Shown: positions 8,298-17,320, counted from the stretch's first letter. The stretch is DNA of 58,086 nucleotides from an uncultured bacterium (GCA_934875675.1 CAKXIK010000013.1:1-58086), one strand, 5' to 3'. The notes: a model not told the origin generated them from the letters alone. Made by a program: numbers and translations.

Positions 8298-11096
8298 ATG
8301 AACACATCCCGCCTGCAGACCTATGAATTCCTGCGTAAAAACGCATGGAATGGAATCTGGGCAAAACGGATTCTGTCTGAAACCGGTTTTTTGCTCGAGA
8401 TTTCCAGCGCGACCGGCAACTCTCTTGATGCACAGATTTTGCCCCAGATCGAACAGCTTCGTCAGGATTTTGACCGTGACGGCGCTATTACAAAAGCTTC
8501 TGTGCTGGCCGCAGAAAAAGCGCTTGCTCCCCTTGCAAAAAATGCTAAATCCTATGAAATTACCTGCGCAGCGCACGCCCACATTGATATGAACTGGATG
8601 TGGGGTTTTCAGGAAACCGCTTCCGTTACCGTGGATACCTTCCGTACCATGCTGCAGCTGATGGATGAGTATCCTGAATTTACATTTTCACAGTCTCAGG
8701 CATCCGTGTATCATATTATCGAAGAATACGCACCTGAAATGTTGAATGAAATTCGCCAGCGCGTTCATGAAGGGCGTTGGGAGGTCACCGCTTCCTCCTG
8801 GGTGGAAAACGACAAGAATATGTCCGGCGGTGAAGCAATGGCGCGTCATCTGCTTTACACCCGCCGCTATCTTTCCAATCTGCTGAATATTGACGAGGAT
8901 GCGGTGAAACTGGATTTTGAACCGGATACTTTTGGCCACACCGCAAACCTGCCAGAGATTCTGCAAAACGGCGGCGTAAAATATTATTATCACTGCCGCG
9001 GACTGGATACCTGCCACATTTACAACTGGAAGGCTCCCTCCGGCGCCAAAATATTGGTATTTCGCGATCCCGCCTGGTACAATCAAACGATTGATTACGA
9101 TCTGTTCCTGAATGTTCCCTCTTTCTGTGAAAAATACGGTACAAAGCAATACCTCAAGGTCTACGGTGTGGGGGATCACGGCGGCGGACCAACCCGGCGC
9201 GACCTTGACCGGTTGATTGAAATGGCAGCATGGCCGATCTTCCCCACGATTCACTTTGGAACCATGCACAGCTTTTTCGAAAAACTGGAAGCCGACCGTG
9301 ATCAGTTCCAAACAATTGATCATGAGCTAAATTACGTGTTCACCGGCTGTTATACTTCTCAGTCCCGCATCAAGCGTGCCAACCGGATGGGAGAAGACCG
9401 TCTCAACGAAGCGGAAACACTGGACGCTATGGCAAAAGCCCTTTGCGAAAGCTATCACACTGCAGGCATGTTTGAACCGGCCTGGCGCCGTGTTTTATTT
9501 AATCAGTTTCATGATATTCTGCCCGGCTCCGGCGTAACTGAAACACGCGATTACGCAATGGGAGAATTTCAGAAGGTATTGGCGACTGCAAATATCAACG
9601 CCAACCATGCCATGCAATCCCTCTGTGCTGCCATCGACACCTCCGCCATTGCCAGAACCTCCTCCGACAATGAGTCGGTCATTTCGACGGGTGCCGGTGT
9701 TGGATTCGGCACTGCGGATGGTGACGGCTATCATTTTCCTTCTACCGAACGTGGCAGCGGAAATGTACGCGTTTACACGCTGTTTAATCCAACGCAATAC
9801 GACCGTACCTGCGTTTCAGAAATAACCGTCTGGGATTGGCCGGACGAATCGAAGCTGCTCAAAGTGACCGATACCGAAGGCAATCCGCTTGCGGCCCAGA
9901 TTACGGAAAGCGGCACGCATTATTGGGGGCACCACTTCCATCGCGTAGCAGTGCTGACTTCTATCCCTGCACTGGGCTATACCTCCGTTGTGCTGCAAAG
10001 CAGTCCTGCAGAACATGTTGCGATGCCATGCTTTGATGATCCTCGCTGCGACTATATCACAGATGATGAAATTGTGTTGGAGAACAACCGCATCCGTGCC
10101 GTGTTCTGCCCCAACACGATGCAGTTGTATTCTCTGATCCAAAAGAGTTCCGGCAAAGAGATGGTGGATCCGCTCCATCCTGCCTGCGCATTCCGGCTGA
10201 TTACAGAAGAAACCTCTAACGGTATGACCGCATGGCGCGTTGGAAAATATGCTGTCGTTCGCAATTTAAACGAAACTTGTCCGGTTACGGTCTCGTCTGT
10301 TTCTCGCGGTGAAGTGCGGCAGCAAATCGTTTATACCATTCCGTTCGCCGCCTCTTCCCTTAAGGTTACCGTAACACTGGATGCTGAAAGTGATCTGCTG
10401 CGTTTTGATGCCGCCGTGGATTGGCACGAGTTGGGCTCACCGGAAAAGGGAATTCCGCAGCTTAATTTTGCATTGCCGTTAGCAAAAGAAACACCGGTTT
10501 CGCGTTGTATTGTTCCCTTCGGTGTTGTTGACCGCCCTGCATTGGCACAGGATGTTCCCTGCAACGGGTTAATTGCCGCTGCTGCTGATGAAGAAACCGT
10601 TGCATTGCTTTCAGATTGCAAATATGGATTCCGAAATGACGGCCATGGTCTTGCGGTTGATCTGATCCGGGCATCTTATGAGCCTGATCCAACGCCGGAA
10701 GTGGGTACGCACACCCTTTCCCTTGCAGTTGCCGTCACCGCTTCGCATGCAGCAGAGCTTTTACGCTGCAACGAATGCTTTGCCCATCCTGTCAGCGCTT
10801 ATGCCAACGCAATTCATTCCGGACATCTCGCTCCGCGCGGAAGTTTTCTGACCGTTAGCGGTGCGTCACTTGCTGCAATTAAGCAAGCAGAAGATGAAAA
10901 CGGAATTATTCTGCGTCTTTATAACCCAGAAAACACCGCTGCCGAAGCACGTCTGCTCTTCCCGGGTGTCATTAAATCTGCGGAAACCGTTTCTATTTCC
11001 GAACATTCTGACGCAGGCGCCTGTTTACCTGCCGGCAATCTTTTGACAGTGAAGTTAGCAGCCTTCGGAATTTCTTCTGTGCGCGTCTGCTTTTGA
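8298..11096 (+). CDS. Glycoside hydrolase family 38 alpha-mannosidase (second copy)
   Basis: A 932-aa GH38 enzyme of a different subgroup from the one at 4461: it has an extra N-terminal domain of about 85 residues before the catalytic motif HAHIDMNW (H95 and D97 as zinc ligands). The nucleophile is D210 in EPDTFGH, and the distal His lies in NQFHDILPGSG. No signal peptide, hence cytoplasmic. The ATG at 8298 follows GAAAGAAGGA. It is co-transcribed with the lyxose/mannose isomerase and ends at a strong terminator. Having two divergent GH38 enzymes side by side suggests different linkages or aglycones are processed (inference). Confidence 0.93.
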   Translation: MNTSRLQTYEFLRKNAWNGIWAKRILSETGFLLEISSATGNSLDAQILPQIEQLRQDFDRDGAITKASVLAAEKALAPLAKNAKSYEITCAAHAHIDMNWMWGFQETASVTVDTFRTMLQLMDEYPEFTFSQSQASVYHIIEEYAPEMLNEIRQRVHEGRWEVTASSWVENDKNMSGGEAMARHLLYTRRYLSNLLNIDEDAVKLDFEPDTFGHTANLPEILQNGGVKYYYHCRGLDTCHIYNWKAPSGAKILVFRDPAWYNQTIDYDLFLNVPSFCEKYGTKQYLKVYGVGDHGGGPTRRDLDRLIEMAAWPIFPTIHFGTMHSFFEKLEADRDQFQTIDHELNYVFTGCYTSQSRIKRANRMGEDRLNEAETLDAMAKALCESYHTAGMFEPAWRRVLFNQFHDILPGSGVTETRDYAMGEFQKVLATANINANHAMQSLCAAIDTSAIARTSSDNESVISTGAGVGFGTADGDGYHFPSTERGSGNVRVYTLFNPTQYDRTCVSEITVWDWPDESKLLKVTDTEGNPLAAQITESGTHYWGHHFHRVAVLTSIPALGYTSVVLQSSPAEHVAMPCFDDPRCDYITDDEIVLENNRIRAVFCPNTMQLYSLIQKSSGKEMVDPLHPACAFRLITEETSNGMTAWRVGKYAVVRNLNETCPVTVSSVSRGEVRQQIVYTIPFAASSLKVTVTLDAESDLLRFDAAVDWHELGSPEKGIPQLNFALPLAKETPVSRCIVPFGVVDRPALAQDVPCNGLIAAAADEETVALLSDCKYGFRNDGHGLAVDLIRASYEPDPTPEVGTHTLSLAVAVTASHAAELLRCNECFAHPVSAYANAIHSGHLAPRGSFLTVSGASLAAIKQAEDENGIILRLYNPENTAAEARLLFPGVIKSAETVSISEHSDAGACLPAGNLLTVKLAAFGISSVRVCF

Positions 11097-11126
11097 TTCT
11101 GATTGATCATTCAATTTTATTTTAAG

Positions 11127-11159
11127 GGAAGTGCTTTTTGGAAGAGCACTTCCTTTTTT
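11127..11159 (+). terminator. Intrinsic terminator of the isomerase-GH38 operon
   Basis: Stem GGAAGTGCT / AGCACTTCC with a 9-base loop, followed by six T. It starts 30 bases after the GH38 stop codon. Confidence 0.92.
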
Positions 11160-11261
11160 CAATTCATGAGGAACTGCCATTCCGGTATATTGCTTTATAA
11201 AACATGCTATTTGAAGAATGCATGCTTTTTCTTCATTGAATGGGCCGCATGTTGGATGATT

Positions 11262-11315
11262 AAGAAAATCTGTTTTTGAATCGCAATTGAATCGCAATTG
11301 ATTTATGATTTTCTT
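11262..11315 (+). repeat. Tandem 11-bp repeat inside an inverted repeat
   Basis: TTGAATCGCAA occurs twice in tandem (11276-11297) with a third partial copy. It sits between the arms AAGAAAATC (11262-11270) and GATTTTCTT (11307-11315), giving a possible large hairpin. It lies in the 545-base gap 11097-11641, which otherwise holds the terminator, the promoter and two palindromes. Function unknown. Confidence 0.55.
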
Positions 11316-11426
11316 GATTCGTTTGAACTGCAACTTCATATCAGACAAATACGTATAAAATATGTTTACTATTACACCAAAGTTTATAATGACCTTTTTT
11401 TAGACAAAAATCATTTTAAAAAACAT

Positions 11427-11446
11427 TATGTCATATATTTAACAAA
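11427..11446. promoter_or_regulatory. Operator-like half dyad upstream of the ABC operon
   Basis: Contains ATATATTTAACA (11433-11444), identical over 12 bases to one half of box 1 at 7284-7302, and ends in AACAAAA as box 2 does. It lies about 50 bases before the -35. Candidate regulator site (inference). Confidence 0.35.
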
Positions 11447-11496
11447 AACGTAGTGAAATATTTTTAAAAAAATTTGCAAAATATTTGTATATCCTA

Positions 11497-11525
11497 TTGA
11501 TAAATTTAAAGAAATGGTTTATTAT
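11497..11525 (+). promoter_or_regulatory. Promoter of the mannoside ABC operon
   Basis: TTGATA, 17-base spacer, TATTAT. The sequence matches the divergent GH38 promoter at 7249-7277 in both hexamers and in 13 of 17 spacer positions. The predicted start near 11532 leaves a leader of about 110 bases. Confidence 0.75.
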
Positions 11526-11597
11526 AATATTGCGGTTCAAAAAGTAAATACATGAGTCAATATTTTGGTGAATCTAACGTATGGTTAAATTTACTAT

Positions 11598-11611
11598 AAT
11601 GTAATTACATT
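11598..11611. promoter_or_regulatory. Perfect 14-bp palindrome in the ABC leader
   Basis: AATGTAATTACATT is a perfect palindrome 30 bases before the ATG and just before the ribosome site. It could be an operator or an RNA hairpin. No second copy was noticed in the window. Confidence 0.35.
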
Positions 11612-11641
11612 TTCACTGCAATATTGCAAGGAGGAAACATC

Positions 11642-12595
11642 ATGAACCAAACTGCAACAAAAGGCCGGTCGGTTTCAACCCGAAGTTTTGGGTACCGCTT
11701 TTCAAGCAACGCAAAAAAATATTGGCAATATTACATATTGCTTTTACCGGCCATTGCTTATTTTCTTGTGTTTTGTTACGGCCCGATGTACGGTATTCAG
11801 ATTGCTTTTAAAGACTTCAACGCGAAGCTTGGCATCTGGGGCAGTCAGTGGGTAGGGCTGGAACATTTTCAACGATTCTTTGAAGGCGTCTATTGCTGGG
11901 ACTTGATTCGCAACACTTTATTAATCAGCCTTTACAGCTTAATCGCCGGATTTCCGCTGCCGATTATTCTGGCACTGTGTGTGAATGAGTTACGCACCGG
12001 TTGGTTGAAAAAATCAGTTCAAACCATCACCTATGCGCCATACTTTATTTCCACCGTTGTTATGTGCAGCATGCTGCTTTCCTTCCTGAATCCCAGTTAC
12101 GGGATCATCAACAAGTTTATGGGGCTTTTCGGGCAGGAGCCCGTTGCGTATATCAATAAAGATTACATGTTCCGTTCCATTTATGTTTGGAGCGGTGTTT
12201 GGCAGGGAACCGGTTGGGGCAGTGTAATTTACTTTGCGGCGCTCTCCGGTGTGGATCCAAGTTTGCTGGAAGCTGCAACACTGGACGGTGCAACTCGTCT
12301 GCAAAAAATCCGCTACATAAACTTCCCGGTTCTTGTTCCAACCATTGTAATCATGCTGATTCTGAACTGCGGCAACCTGCTTTCAGTGGGATATGAAAAA
12401 ATCTACTTGCTGCAGACTCCGCTCAATACAACGGTTTCTGAGGTTATTTCCACCTATGTTTATAAGGTGGGTATGGTAAATGCTCAATACAGCTTTTCCA
12501 CCGCAGTCGGTTTGTTCAACTCGATTGTCAATCTGGTTTTACTGCTGTTGGTTAACACCATTGCACGCAAACTGGGAGACACTTCACTTTGGTAA
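11642..12595 (+). CDS. Sugar ABC transporter permease (LplB/MalF type)
   Basis: A 317-aa inner-membrane permease with about six transmembrane helices, matching the LplB/YteP type used for complex carbohydrates. The EAA loop that contacts the ATPase is visible as EAATLDGATRLQKIRYINFP. The ATG at 11642 follows AAGGAGG; an in-frame TTG at 11624 lies before that site and is not used. The second permease follows after 14 bases and the binding protein after that, so the three form one operon. No ATPase gene is present; such importers commonly borrow a shared MsiK-type ATPase encoded elsewhere (family knowledge). The flanking GH38 genes suggest mannosides as cargo. Confidence 0.93.
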   Translation: MNQTATKGRSVSTRSFGYRFSSNAKKYWQYYILLLPAIAYFLVFCYGPMYGIQIAFKDFNAKLGIWGSQWVGLEHFQRFFEGVYCWDLIRNTLLISLYSLIAGFPLPIILALCVNELRTGWLKKSVQTITYAPYFISTVVMCSMLLSFLNPSYGIINKFMGLFGQEPVAYINKDYMFRSIYVWSGVWQGTGWGSVIYFAALSGVDPSLLEAATLDGATRLQKIRYINFPVLVPTIVIMLILNCGNLLSVGYEKIYLLQTPLNTTVSEVISTYVYKVGMVNAQYSFSTAVGLFNSIVNLVLLLLVNTIARKLGDTSLW

Positions 12596-12609
12596 GGAGG
12601 AGAAACGGA

Positions 12610-13521
12610 ATGAAAGAGAAAAGCTCAATCTCCTCCTCACGAGGAGACCGAATTTTTACTGTAGTCAACGGAATTATTATTTTCTTGTTTACCGCCATCA
12701 CGCTTTATCCGCTGCTCTATGTTCTGAGCGCATCGGTCAGTTCTCCGGATGCTGTAAACAGCGGTCAGATGTGGCTTTGGCCGGTAGGCATCAATGCAAA
12801 AGGTTACGCGCGGGTGTTTCGTGACCCCGATATCTGGCTTGGTTATCGCAACACGATTTTTTACACCGTCGTTGGCACTTTAATCAGCCTTGGAATCACT
12901 CTTCCGTGTGCTTATGCGCTGACCGTCAAAAAGCTTCCCGGCAGAAAAATTTTTAATGGTCTGTTTTTATTTACCATGTTCTTTGGAGGCGGTTTGATTC
13001 CCCTCTATCTGCTGCTCAAGGATTTGCACATGCTCAACACTGTCTGGGCTGTTTTGCTTCCTCCCGCAGCATCCATCTGGAACATCATCATCACCCGAAC
13101 GTTTTTTGAATCTTCCATTCCTGCAGGTTTGGAAGAAGCCGCCGAAATTGACGGATGCAATGTTTTTCAGAAGTTCTTCCGTATTATTCTTCCGCTTTCT
13201 GCTCCGATCATTGCCGTTATGGCACTGTTTTACGGTGTTGGCCGCTGGAACAGTTACTTCAATGAAATGATGTTTCTCCGCAACTCCGCACTTTATCCGC
13301 TGCAGGTGTTCCTCCGTGAATTATTAATTATTACGCAGTTGAATTCCTCCAGTACCATTATGGGGTCTGAAGAACTCAAGACAATGGCGGAACAAGCAAA
13401 GCTCGCCAGTATCATGAAATATTCCATTATGATTGTCGCAACCCTTCCCATCATTATTATTTACCCCTTCTTACAAAGATATTTTGTGAAAGGCGTTATG
13501 GTTGGTTCGATTAAAGGGTAA
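12610..13521 (+). CDS. Sugar ABC transporter permease (LplC/YtcP, MalG type)
   Basis: A 303-aa permease, partner of the upstream LplB-type protein. Six helices are visible, and the EAA loop reads LEEAAEIDGCNVFQKFFRII with the Gly and Pro positions kept. The ATG at 12610 follows AAGGAGGAG; an in-frame start at 12589 would overlap the upstream gene and place the ribosome site inside the coding region. The C-terminus (FVKGVMVGSIKG) is the usual end of this family. The stop codon lies inside a small hairpin that separates it from the binding-protein gene. Confidence 0.93.
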   Translation: MKEKSSISSSRGDRIFTVVNGIIIFLFTAITLYPLLYVLSASVSSPDAVNSGQMWLWPVGINAKGYARVFRDPDIWLGYRNTIFYTVVGTLISLGITLPCAYALTVKKLPGRKIFNGLFLFTMFFGGGLIPLYLLLKDLHMLNTVWAVLLPPAASIWNIIITRTFFESSIPAGLEEAAEIDGCNVFQKFFRIILPLSAPIIAVMALFYGVGRWNSYFNEMMFLRNSALYPLQVFLRELLIITQLNSSSTIMGSEELKTMAEQAKLASIMKYSIMIVATLPIIIIYPFLQRYFVKGVMVGSIKG

Positions 13522-13538
13522 GGCTGCTCTTACCCTTT
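13513..13538 (+). terminator. Intercistronic hairpin between permease and binding protein
   Basis: AAAGGGTAAG-GCTGCT-CTTACCCTTT, a 10-bp perfect stem that includes the permease stop codon and is followed by a weak T-rich tail. Such hairpins often protect or uncouple the downstream message so that more binding protein than permease is made (inference). Confidence 0.6.
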
Positions 13539-13573
13539 TCGATAATATTATTTATTGAAGGAGTGTCAAAAGA

Positions 13574-15220
13574 ATGAAAACAAAAAGACTCATTGCATGG
13601 GCGCTTTCTTGTCTGATGGTCTGCGGTTTAGCCTTTACCGGCTGCAGCAATACGCCCACTGAATCCAAATCAGATTCTGGTACCTCTGGCAACAATACTT
13701 CGAGCACTTCGGAACCGGCAAACTTCAACGCAGAAGGCATGCCAATTGTAAACGACAAAGTTACGGAAACACTGTTTGGCTGCAAGCATCCAATTCACGG
13801 CGACTGGTCAAAAATGGTGTTTTTTGAGGAAATGGAAAGCAAAACAAACATTGCCTTTGAGTTTGACACCCCTGCGCTGGAAGTTTTTCAGGATCAGAAA
13901 AACCTTGCCTTTGCTTCGGATCAGTATGCCGGTGTTTTCCTCGGCGCAATGCTGACCACACAGGAAATGGTAAAGTACGGAGCAGATCAGGAAATTCTTC
14001 TTCCGCTGGAGGATTTGATCGACAAGTATTGCCCGAACATTACGCAGATGTTTAAAGATCATCCGGAAGTAAAGGCATCTGTCACTGCTACAGACGGACA
14101 TATCTATGCGATTCCGCAGTATACGGTTGCACCAATTGCTATGATTGGTTCCGGCTGGGTCGATTACAAGTGGATGGAAAAGATCTCTATGACAAACGAT
14201 CAGCTTCCGACCACTGTGGAAGACCTTTACACAATGCTCACCAAACTGAAGGATGCCGGATGCAAATATCCGTTCAGCGTTGGCGATGACGGCGAACACG
14301 GCGCTTCTCTCTACACAAACATCCTGCCGGCTTTCGGCATTCCTGCCCGTGATTTCTATGTGGATGAATCCGGCAAGATTCAATACGGTCTTGCACAGGC
14401 TAATGCAGTTGAATTCTTCAAATATGTGCAAAAACTGTACAGCGAAAAACTTTTGGATCCTGATACCTTTACACAAGGTTATGCCGAAATGGCTGCCAAA
14501 GGTTCGAACGGCGACATCGGTCTTGCTTTCCACGCAATCCCAACTCTGATTTACGGCAGCAGCCTCACAAATGAAGAAGCTGCAAAATATCCGGTTCTTC
14601 CTGCACTGGGCAGCGCTGTTACCGGCGGCAAACAGATGGCTCGCCAGACCAGCACCGGTATTACACAGGGTACCTTTGCACTGACCCAAAACTGCAAGAA
14701 TGTAGAAGCCATGATGCGTTGGGTTGACTACCTCTATACCGAGGAAGGTTCCATGCTGATCCATTACGGCCCGGAAAACCTTGGCTGGAAAACGAACAGC
14801 GACGGTGTTTACGAACAAATTATGCCGACAGACGGCCGCAGCTATGAAGAGCGCCGCGGTGGCAGCATCACCCCGGACTGCGGTATTCCGTGCCCGAAGT
14901 TTGTCCGCGCAAAAACAGAAGGCAACTGGAGCGATCCTCTGCAGCAGACCCGCGTAAAACAGATAGACGAAAAAGTGTGGCCGTATCATTATCTGCCGCT
15001 GCCTGATATGTTCATGACTACTGACGAGCAAAAGGTGCTTGACACCTATTCTACCGACCTGAACAAATATATCATTGAGCAGGGTGCAAAATATATGACC
15101 GGAGACAGCGACGTTGCTAACTATCAGTCCTTTATCGATGGTCTCAAGTCCATGCATCTGGACGATATGATTGCAACTTATCAGACCGCTTATGACCGCT
15201 GGACAGCAAACCAGAAATAA
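13574..15220 (+). CDS. Extracellular solute-binding lipoprotein (LplA type)
   Basis: A 548-aa substrate-binding lipoprotein. The signal peptide ends in the lipobox LAFTGC, so the mature protein is anchored to the outer face of the membrane by a diacylglyceryl Cys. A Ser/Thr-rich spacer follows, then the large binding domain typical of the 500-550 aa LplA/YtcQ group that serves oligosaccharide importers. The ATG at 13574 has GAAGGAGTG upstream. It is the third gene of the ABC operon, behind an intercistronic hairpin and ahead of a strong terminator. Ligand is inferred to be a mannoside from the neighbouring enzymes; nothing in the sequence proves it. Confidence 0.92.
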   Translation: MKTKRLIAWALSCLMVCGLAFTGCSNTPTESKSDSGTSGNNTSSTSEPANFNAEGMPIVNDKVTETLFGCKHPIHGDWSKMVFFEEMESKTNIAFEFDTPALEVFQDQKNLAFASDQYAGVFLGAMLTTQEMVKYGADQEILLPLEDLIDKYCPNITQMFKDHPEVKASVTATDGHIYAIPQYTVAPIAMIGSGWVDYKWMEKISMTNDQLPTTVEDLYTMLTKLKDAGCKYPFSVGDDGEHGASLYTNILPAFGIPARDFYVDESGKIQYGLAQANAVEFFKYVQKLYSEKLLDPDTFTQGYAEMAAKGSNGDIGLAFHAIPTLIYGSSLTNEEAAKYPVLPALGSAVTGGKQMARQTSTGITQGTFALTQNCKNVEAMMRWVDYLYTEEGSMLIHYGPENLGWKTNSDGVYEQIMPTDGRSYEERRGGSITPDCGIPCPKFVRAKTEGNWSDPLQQTRVKQIDEKVWPYHYLPLPDMFMTTDEQKVLDTYSTDLNKYIIEQGAKYMTGDSDVANYQSFIDGLKSMHLDDMIATYQTAYDRWTANQK

Positions 15221-15257
15221 TTATTTATTTTTCTCAAAATACTAACCTCCCTTAATT

Positions 15258-15306
15258 TACCCCAACGCATTCGGAAAAGCTTCGAATGCGTTGGGGTATT
15301 GTTATT
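15258..15306 (+). terminator. Intrinsic terminator of the ABC operon
   Basis: A perfect 16-bp stem (TACCCCAACGCATTCG and its complement, loop GAAAAGCTT) followed by TTGTTATTTT. It starts 38 bases after the binding-protein stop. Confidence 0.92.
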
Positions 15307-15311
15307 TTGTA

Positions 15312-15340
15312 TTTACATTTGCAGTTTGATTTGTTATACT
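15312..15340 (+). promoter_or_regulatory. Promoter of the GntR/LacI regulator gene
   Basis: TTTACA, 17-base spacer, TATACT. The sequence TTTTGTATTTACA overlapping the -35 resembles the arms of the dyad at 7424-7446, which hints at autoregulation. Predicted leader is about 255 bases; the rest of the 15221-15603 gap is otherwise unremarkable. Confidence 0.65.
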
Positions 15341-15603
15341 ATATTTATATTGAATTAAAAATTGAGTTGCCGCATAAAATAGAGTGAAATCGCTTGCCGA
15401 TGCGTCTTTTTTCAATCCAATTCGTTCTTTGCATTTTAATTCCTGATTTTGACTGCAAAATTATACATATAAAAATGCAGCATCTCCCCACTCAATCACA
15501 AATGCAAAAGCAAATGTTATCACAATACAAAATTATAGATGTGAAGCAAAGGGACGATGCGTTAAAACAATTCTCCGGACTTTGCAAAAGGATGGTTGCC
15601 TGT

Positions 15604-16698
15604 ATGACGAATAGTAAGTATCGTGTAATTCTGGACGATCTCGAAAAAAAACTGGAAAACGGAACACTTAGCTGCGGCGACATGTTGCCCACAGAAAACG
15701 AGTTCATGGAAACCTATGAGGTTTCGCGTACTACCGTTCAGCGTGCACTGAATATTTTAGTGAGCCGCGGAAGCATTTACCGTGTGCCTGGAAAAGGAAC
15801 TTTTGTGTCTCAACCCTCCATCGTTGGCGCAAACCCTTCCGGCGATTCCTTCTCCGGCGGAAATTTTGCAATCGTGCTGCCTTATCATTCACCAATCATC
15901 ATCAAGTATCTTGCGGGGGCACAGACTTATTTTAATCAGCATCACGCCAATCTGACCATCCGCTTTTCGGATTATACCTATCAGGGCGAAAACGAATTGA
16001 TCACCTCTCTGTTGAATGAGAACATTGACGGCATTATTCTTTATCCATGCGGCTCCTCCGATCCACGTCACCTTTATTCGCGCTATGCACAGGAGCAAAC
16101 ACCGATTGTCCTGATTGATAAACAGATTTCCGGTGCGCCTCTTTGCAGCGTTACATCTGACAACTATCAAGGCGGCCGCTTGGCCGCAGAACAGTTTATT
16201 CGCAACGGTCATCGCAATTTTGCCTGCTTTTCACAATCATTTCTTGCTGGCAATTCACTTTTAGATCGTTTTCGCGGTTTTACTGATACGTTGCGTCAGA
16301 GCAAGATGGAGCTTCGGCGCGAAAATATTCTGATTCTTCCAACGGACGATAAAGAACACCCCAATTATTTTTTAAAATTTTTCCAATCAATAGATAAAAA
16401 ACATCCATTGGCCATATTCTGTACCACCGATACCGTTGCTGCCGGCACATATCGCTCCGCTTCCGACTTTGGGTTCAAGATTCCAGACGATCTCTCCGTT
16501 ATTGGTTATGATGATCTGGAAATTGCGCGTCTGGTAAATCCTCCGCTCACCACGATTGAGCAGCCTTACGCCAAAATTGGTGAAGCAGCCGCAAAATTGC
16601 TGATGCAGCAGGTGAATCAGCCCAACTGTTCCTGCATCAACTTGCAGATGCCGGTCAGTGTGATTGAGCGTGCATCCGTAAGCAACAGACAAAGATAA
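15604..16698 (+). CDS. GntR/LacI-type (AraR-like) transcriptional regulator
   Basis: A 364-aa regulator: an N-terminal GntR winged helix-turn-helix (about 1-72, with PTENEFMETYEVSRTTVQRA as the recognition region) joined to a LacI/GalR-type sugar-sensing domain (about 85-360). This is the architecture and length of B. subtilis AraR (362 aa). The frame is open for another 70 codons upstream, but that part has no family similarity; the ATG at 15604 is preceded by AAAAGGATGG and gives the normal length. It is probably the local repressor of the mannoside genes, with a sugar from that pathway as inducer (inference from position and the dyads near 7.3-7.45 and 11.43 kb). The gene converges on gtrA across a long two-way hairpin. 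Confidence 0.87.
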   Translation: MTNSKYRVILDDLEKKLENGTLSCGDMLPTENEFMETYEVSRTTVQRALNILVSRGSIYRVPGKGTFVSQPSIVGANPSGDSFSGGNFAIVLPYHSPIIIKYLAGAQTYFNQHHANLTIRFSDYTYQGENELITSLLNENIDGIILYPCGSSDPRHLYSRYAQEQTPIVLIDKQISGAPLCSVTSDNYQGGRLAAEQFIRNGHRNFACFSQSFLAGNSLLDRFRGFTDTLRQSKMELRRENILILPTDDKEHPNYFLKFFQSIDKKHPLAIFCTTDTVAAGTYRSASDFGFKIPDDLSVIGYDDLEIARLVNPPLTTIEQPYAKIGEAAAKLLMQQVNQPNCSCINLQMPVSVIERASVSNRQR

Positions 16699-16795
16699 AT
16701 CCCGTATTTTCATCCAGACGCAAGTATCCCCTTGGTGCAGAGACTTCATTGGGCTGCACCAAGGGGATACTTGCATAATAGGAAATATGGGATTT
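16697..16795. terminator. Long bidirectional terminator hairpin between convergent genes
   Basis: A perfect 21-bp inverted repeat (arms 16720-16740 and 16754-16774, core CCCCTTGGTGCAG) is extended by an outer pair (16697-16710 and 16782-16795, one G-U pair). T-rich sequence follows on the plus strand. It fills the 99-base gap between the regulator stop and the gtrA stop. Confidence 0.8.
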
Positions 16796-16797
16796 TC

Positions 16798-17235
16798 TTA
16801 TTTTTTAAATGCCCACAGTTTATTGAGCAAAAAATTGAGTGGTATCGTAATCAGCAAATTAATCAAAGGCGCAATCCATTCAGAGACACCCCAAACCTGC
16901 ACTTCCAAATAAAGCATAAGAGTTGACAGCAAAAAGGTGCTTCCGTAAGTGAGATATGTTTTCAGAATTCTTTTGACCACTGCCCGTGAAGAATTGTCCT
17001 CATTCTGAAACACATAACGATTACTCCAGAAAAATGCATTTGCAGTACCCGCAATCCATCCTACGATATTTCCCCACAGATACAGTCCCGGATCAATCCA
17101 GACAAAAATGTAATAAACCAGCAGAGAAATCAGCGTATTACTGATCCCGACAATACCAAATTTAATGAACTGCAGGACAAATTTCCAAAATTCATCCTTA
17201 TTGCGAATACCTAAATTAGCTAACAATTTTTTCAT
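16798..17235 (-). CDS. GtrA-family membrane protein
   Basis: A 145-aa protein with four predicted transmembrane helices. The GtrA family signature is visible: the N-terminal FIKFGIVGISNTLISLLVYY, WGNIVGWIAGTANAFFWSNRYVF in the middle, and a C-terminal LNKLWAF. GtrA proteins are small membrane partners of polyprenyl-phosphate-sugar transfer and flipping (family knowledge). The ATG at 17235 follows GAGGTGATTGCAGG. It is the last gene of the polysaccharide cluster, 85 bases after rmlD, which fits a role in glycan export or decoration. Confidence 0.9.
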   Translation of the reverse strand: MKKLLANLGIRNKDEFWKFVLQFIKFGIVGISNTLISLLVYYIFVWIDPGLYLWGNIVGWIAGTANAFFWSNRYVFQNEDNSSRAVVKRILKTYLTYGSTFLLSTLMLYLEVQVWGVSEWIAPLINLLITIPLNFLLNKLWAFKK

Positions 17236-17320
17236 CCTGCAATCACCTCAAAACATTCTGTACCACCGTGTGCATGAGCTATGCGGGCAACGGAATTTCT
17301 CTTGCCTAACTTGCTGCATC

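Noticed and set aside
11055..11348. 97-codon minus-strand frame after the second GH38 gene
   Set aside because: It overlaps the end of GH38 and the terminator and has no ribosome site or recognisable similarity.
13808..15157. 449-codon open frame on the minus strand
   Set aside because: It lies wholly antisense to the solute-binding protein gene, which has a signal peptide, ribosome site and family similarity. The antisense product resembles nothing.
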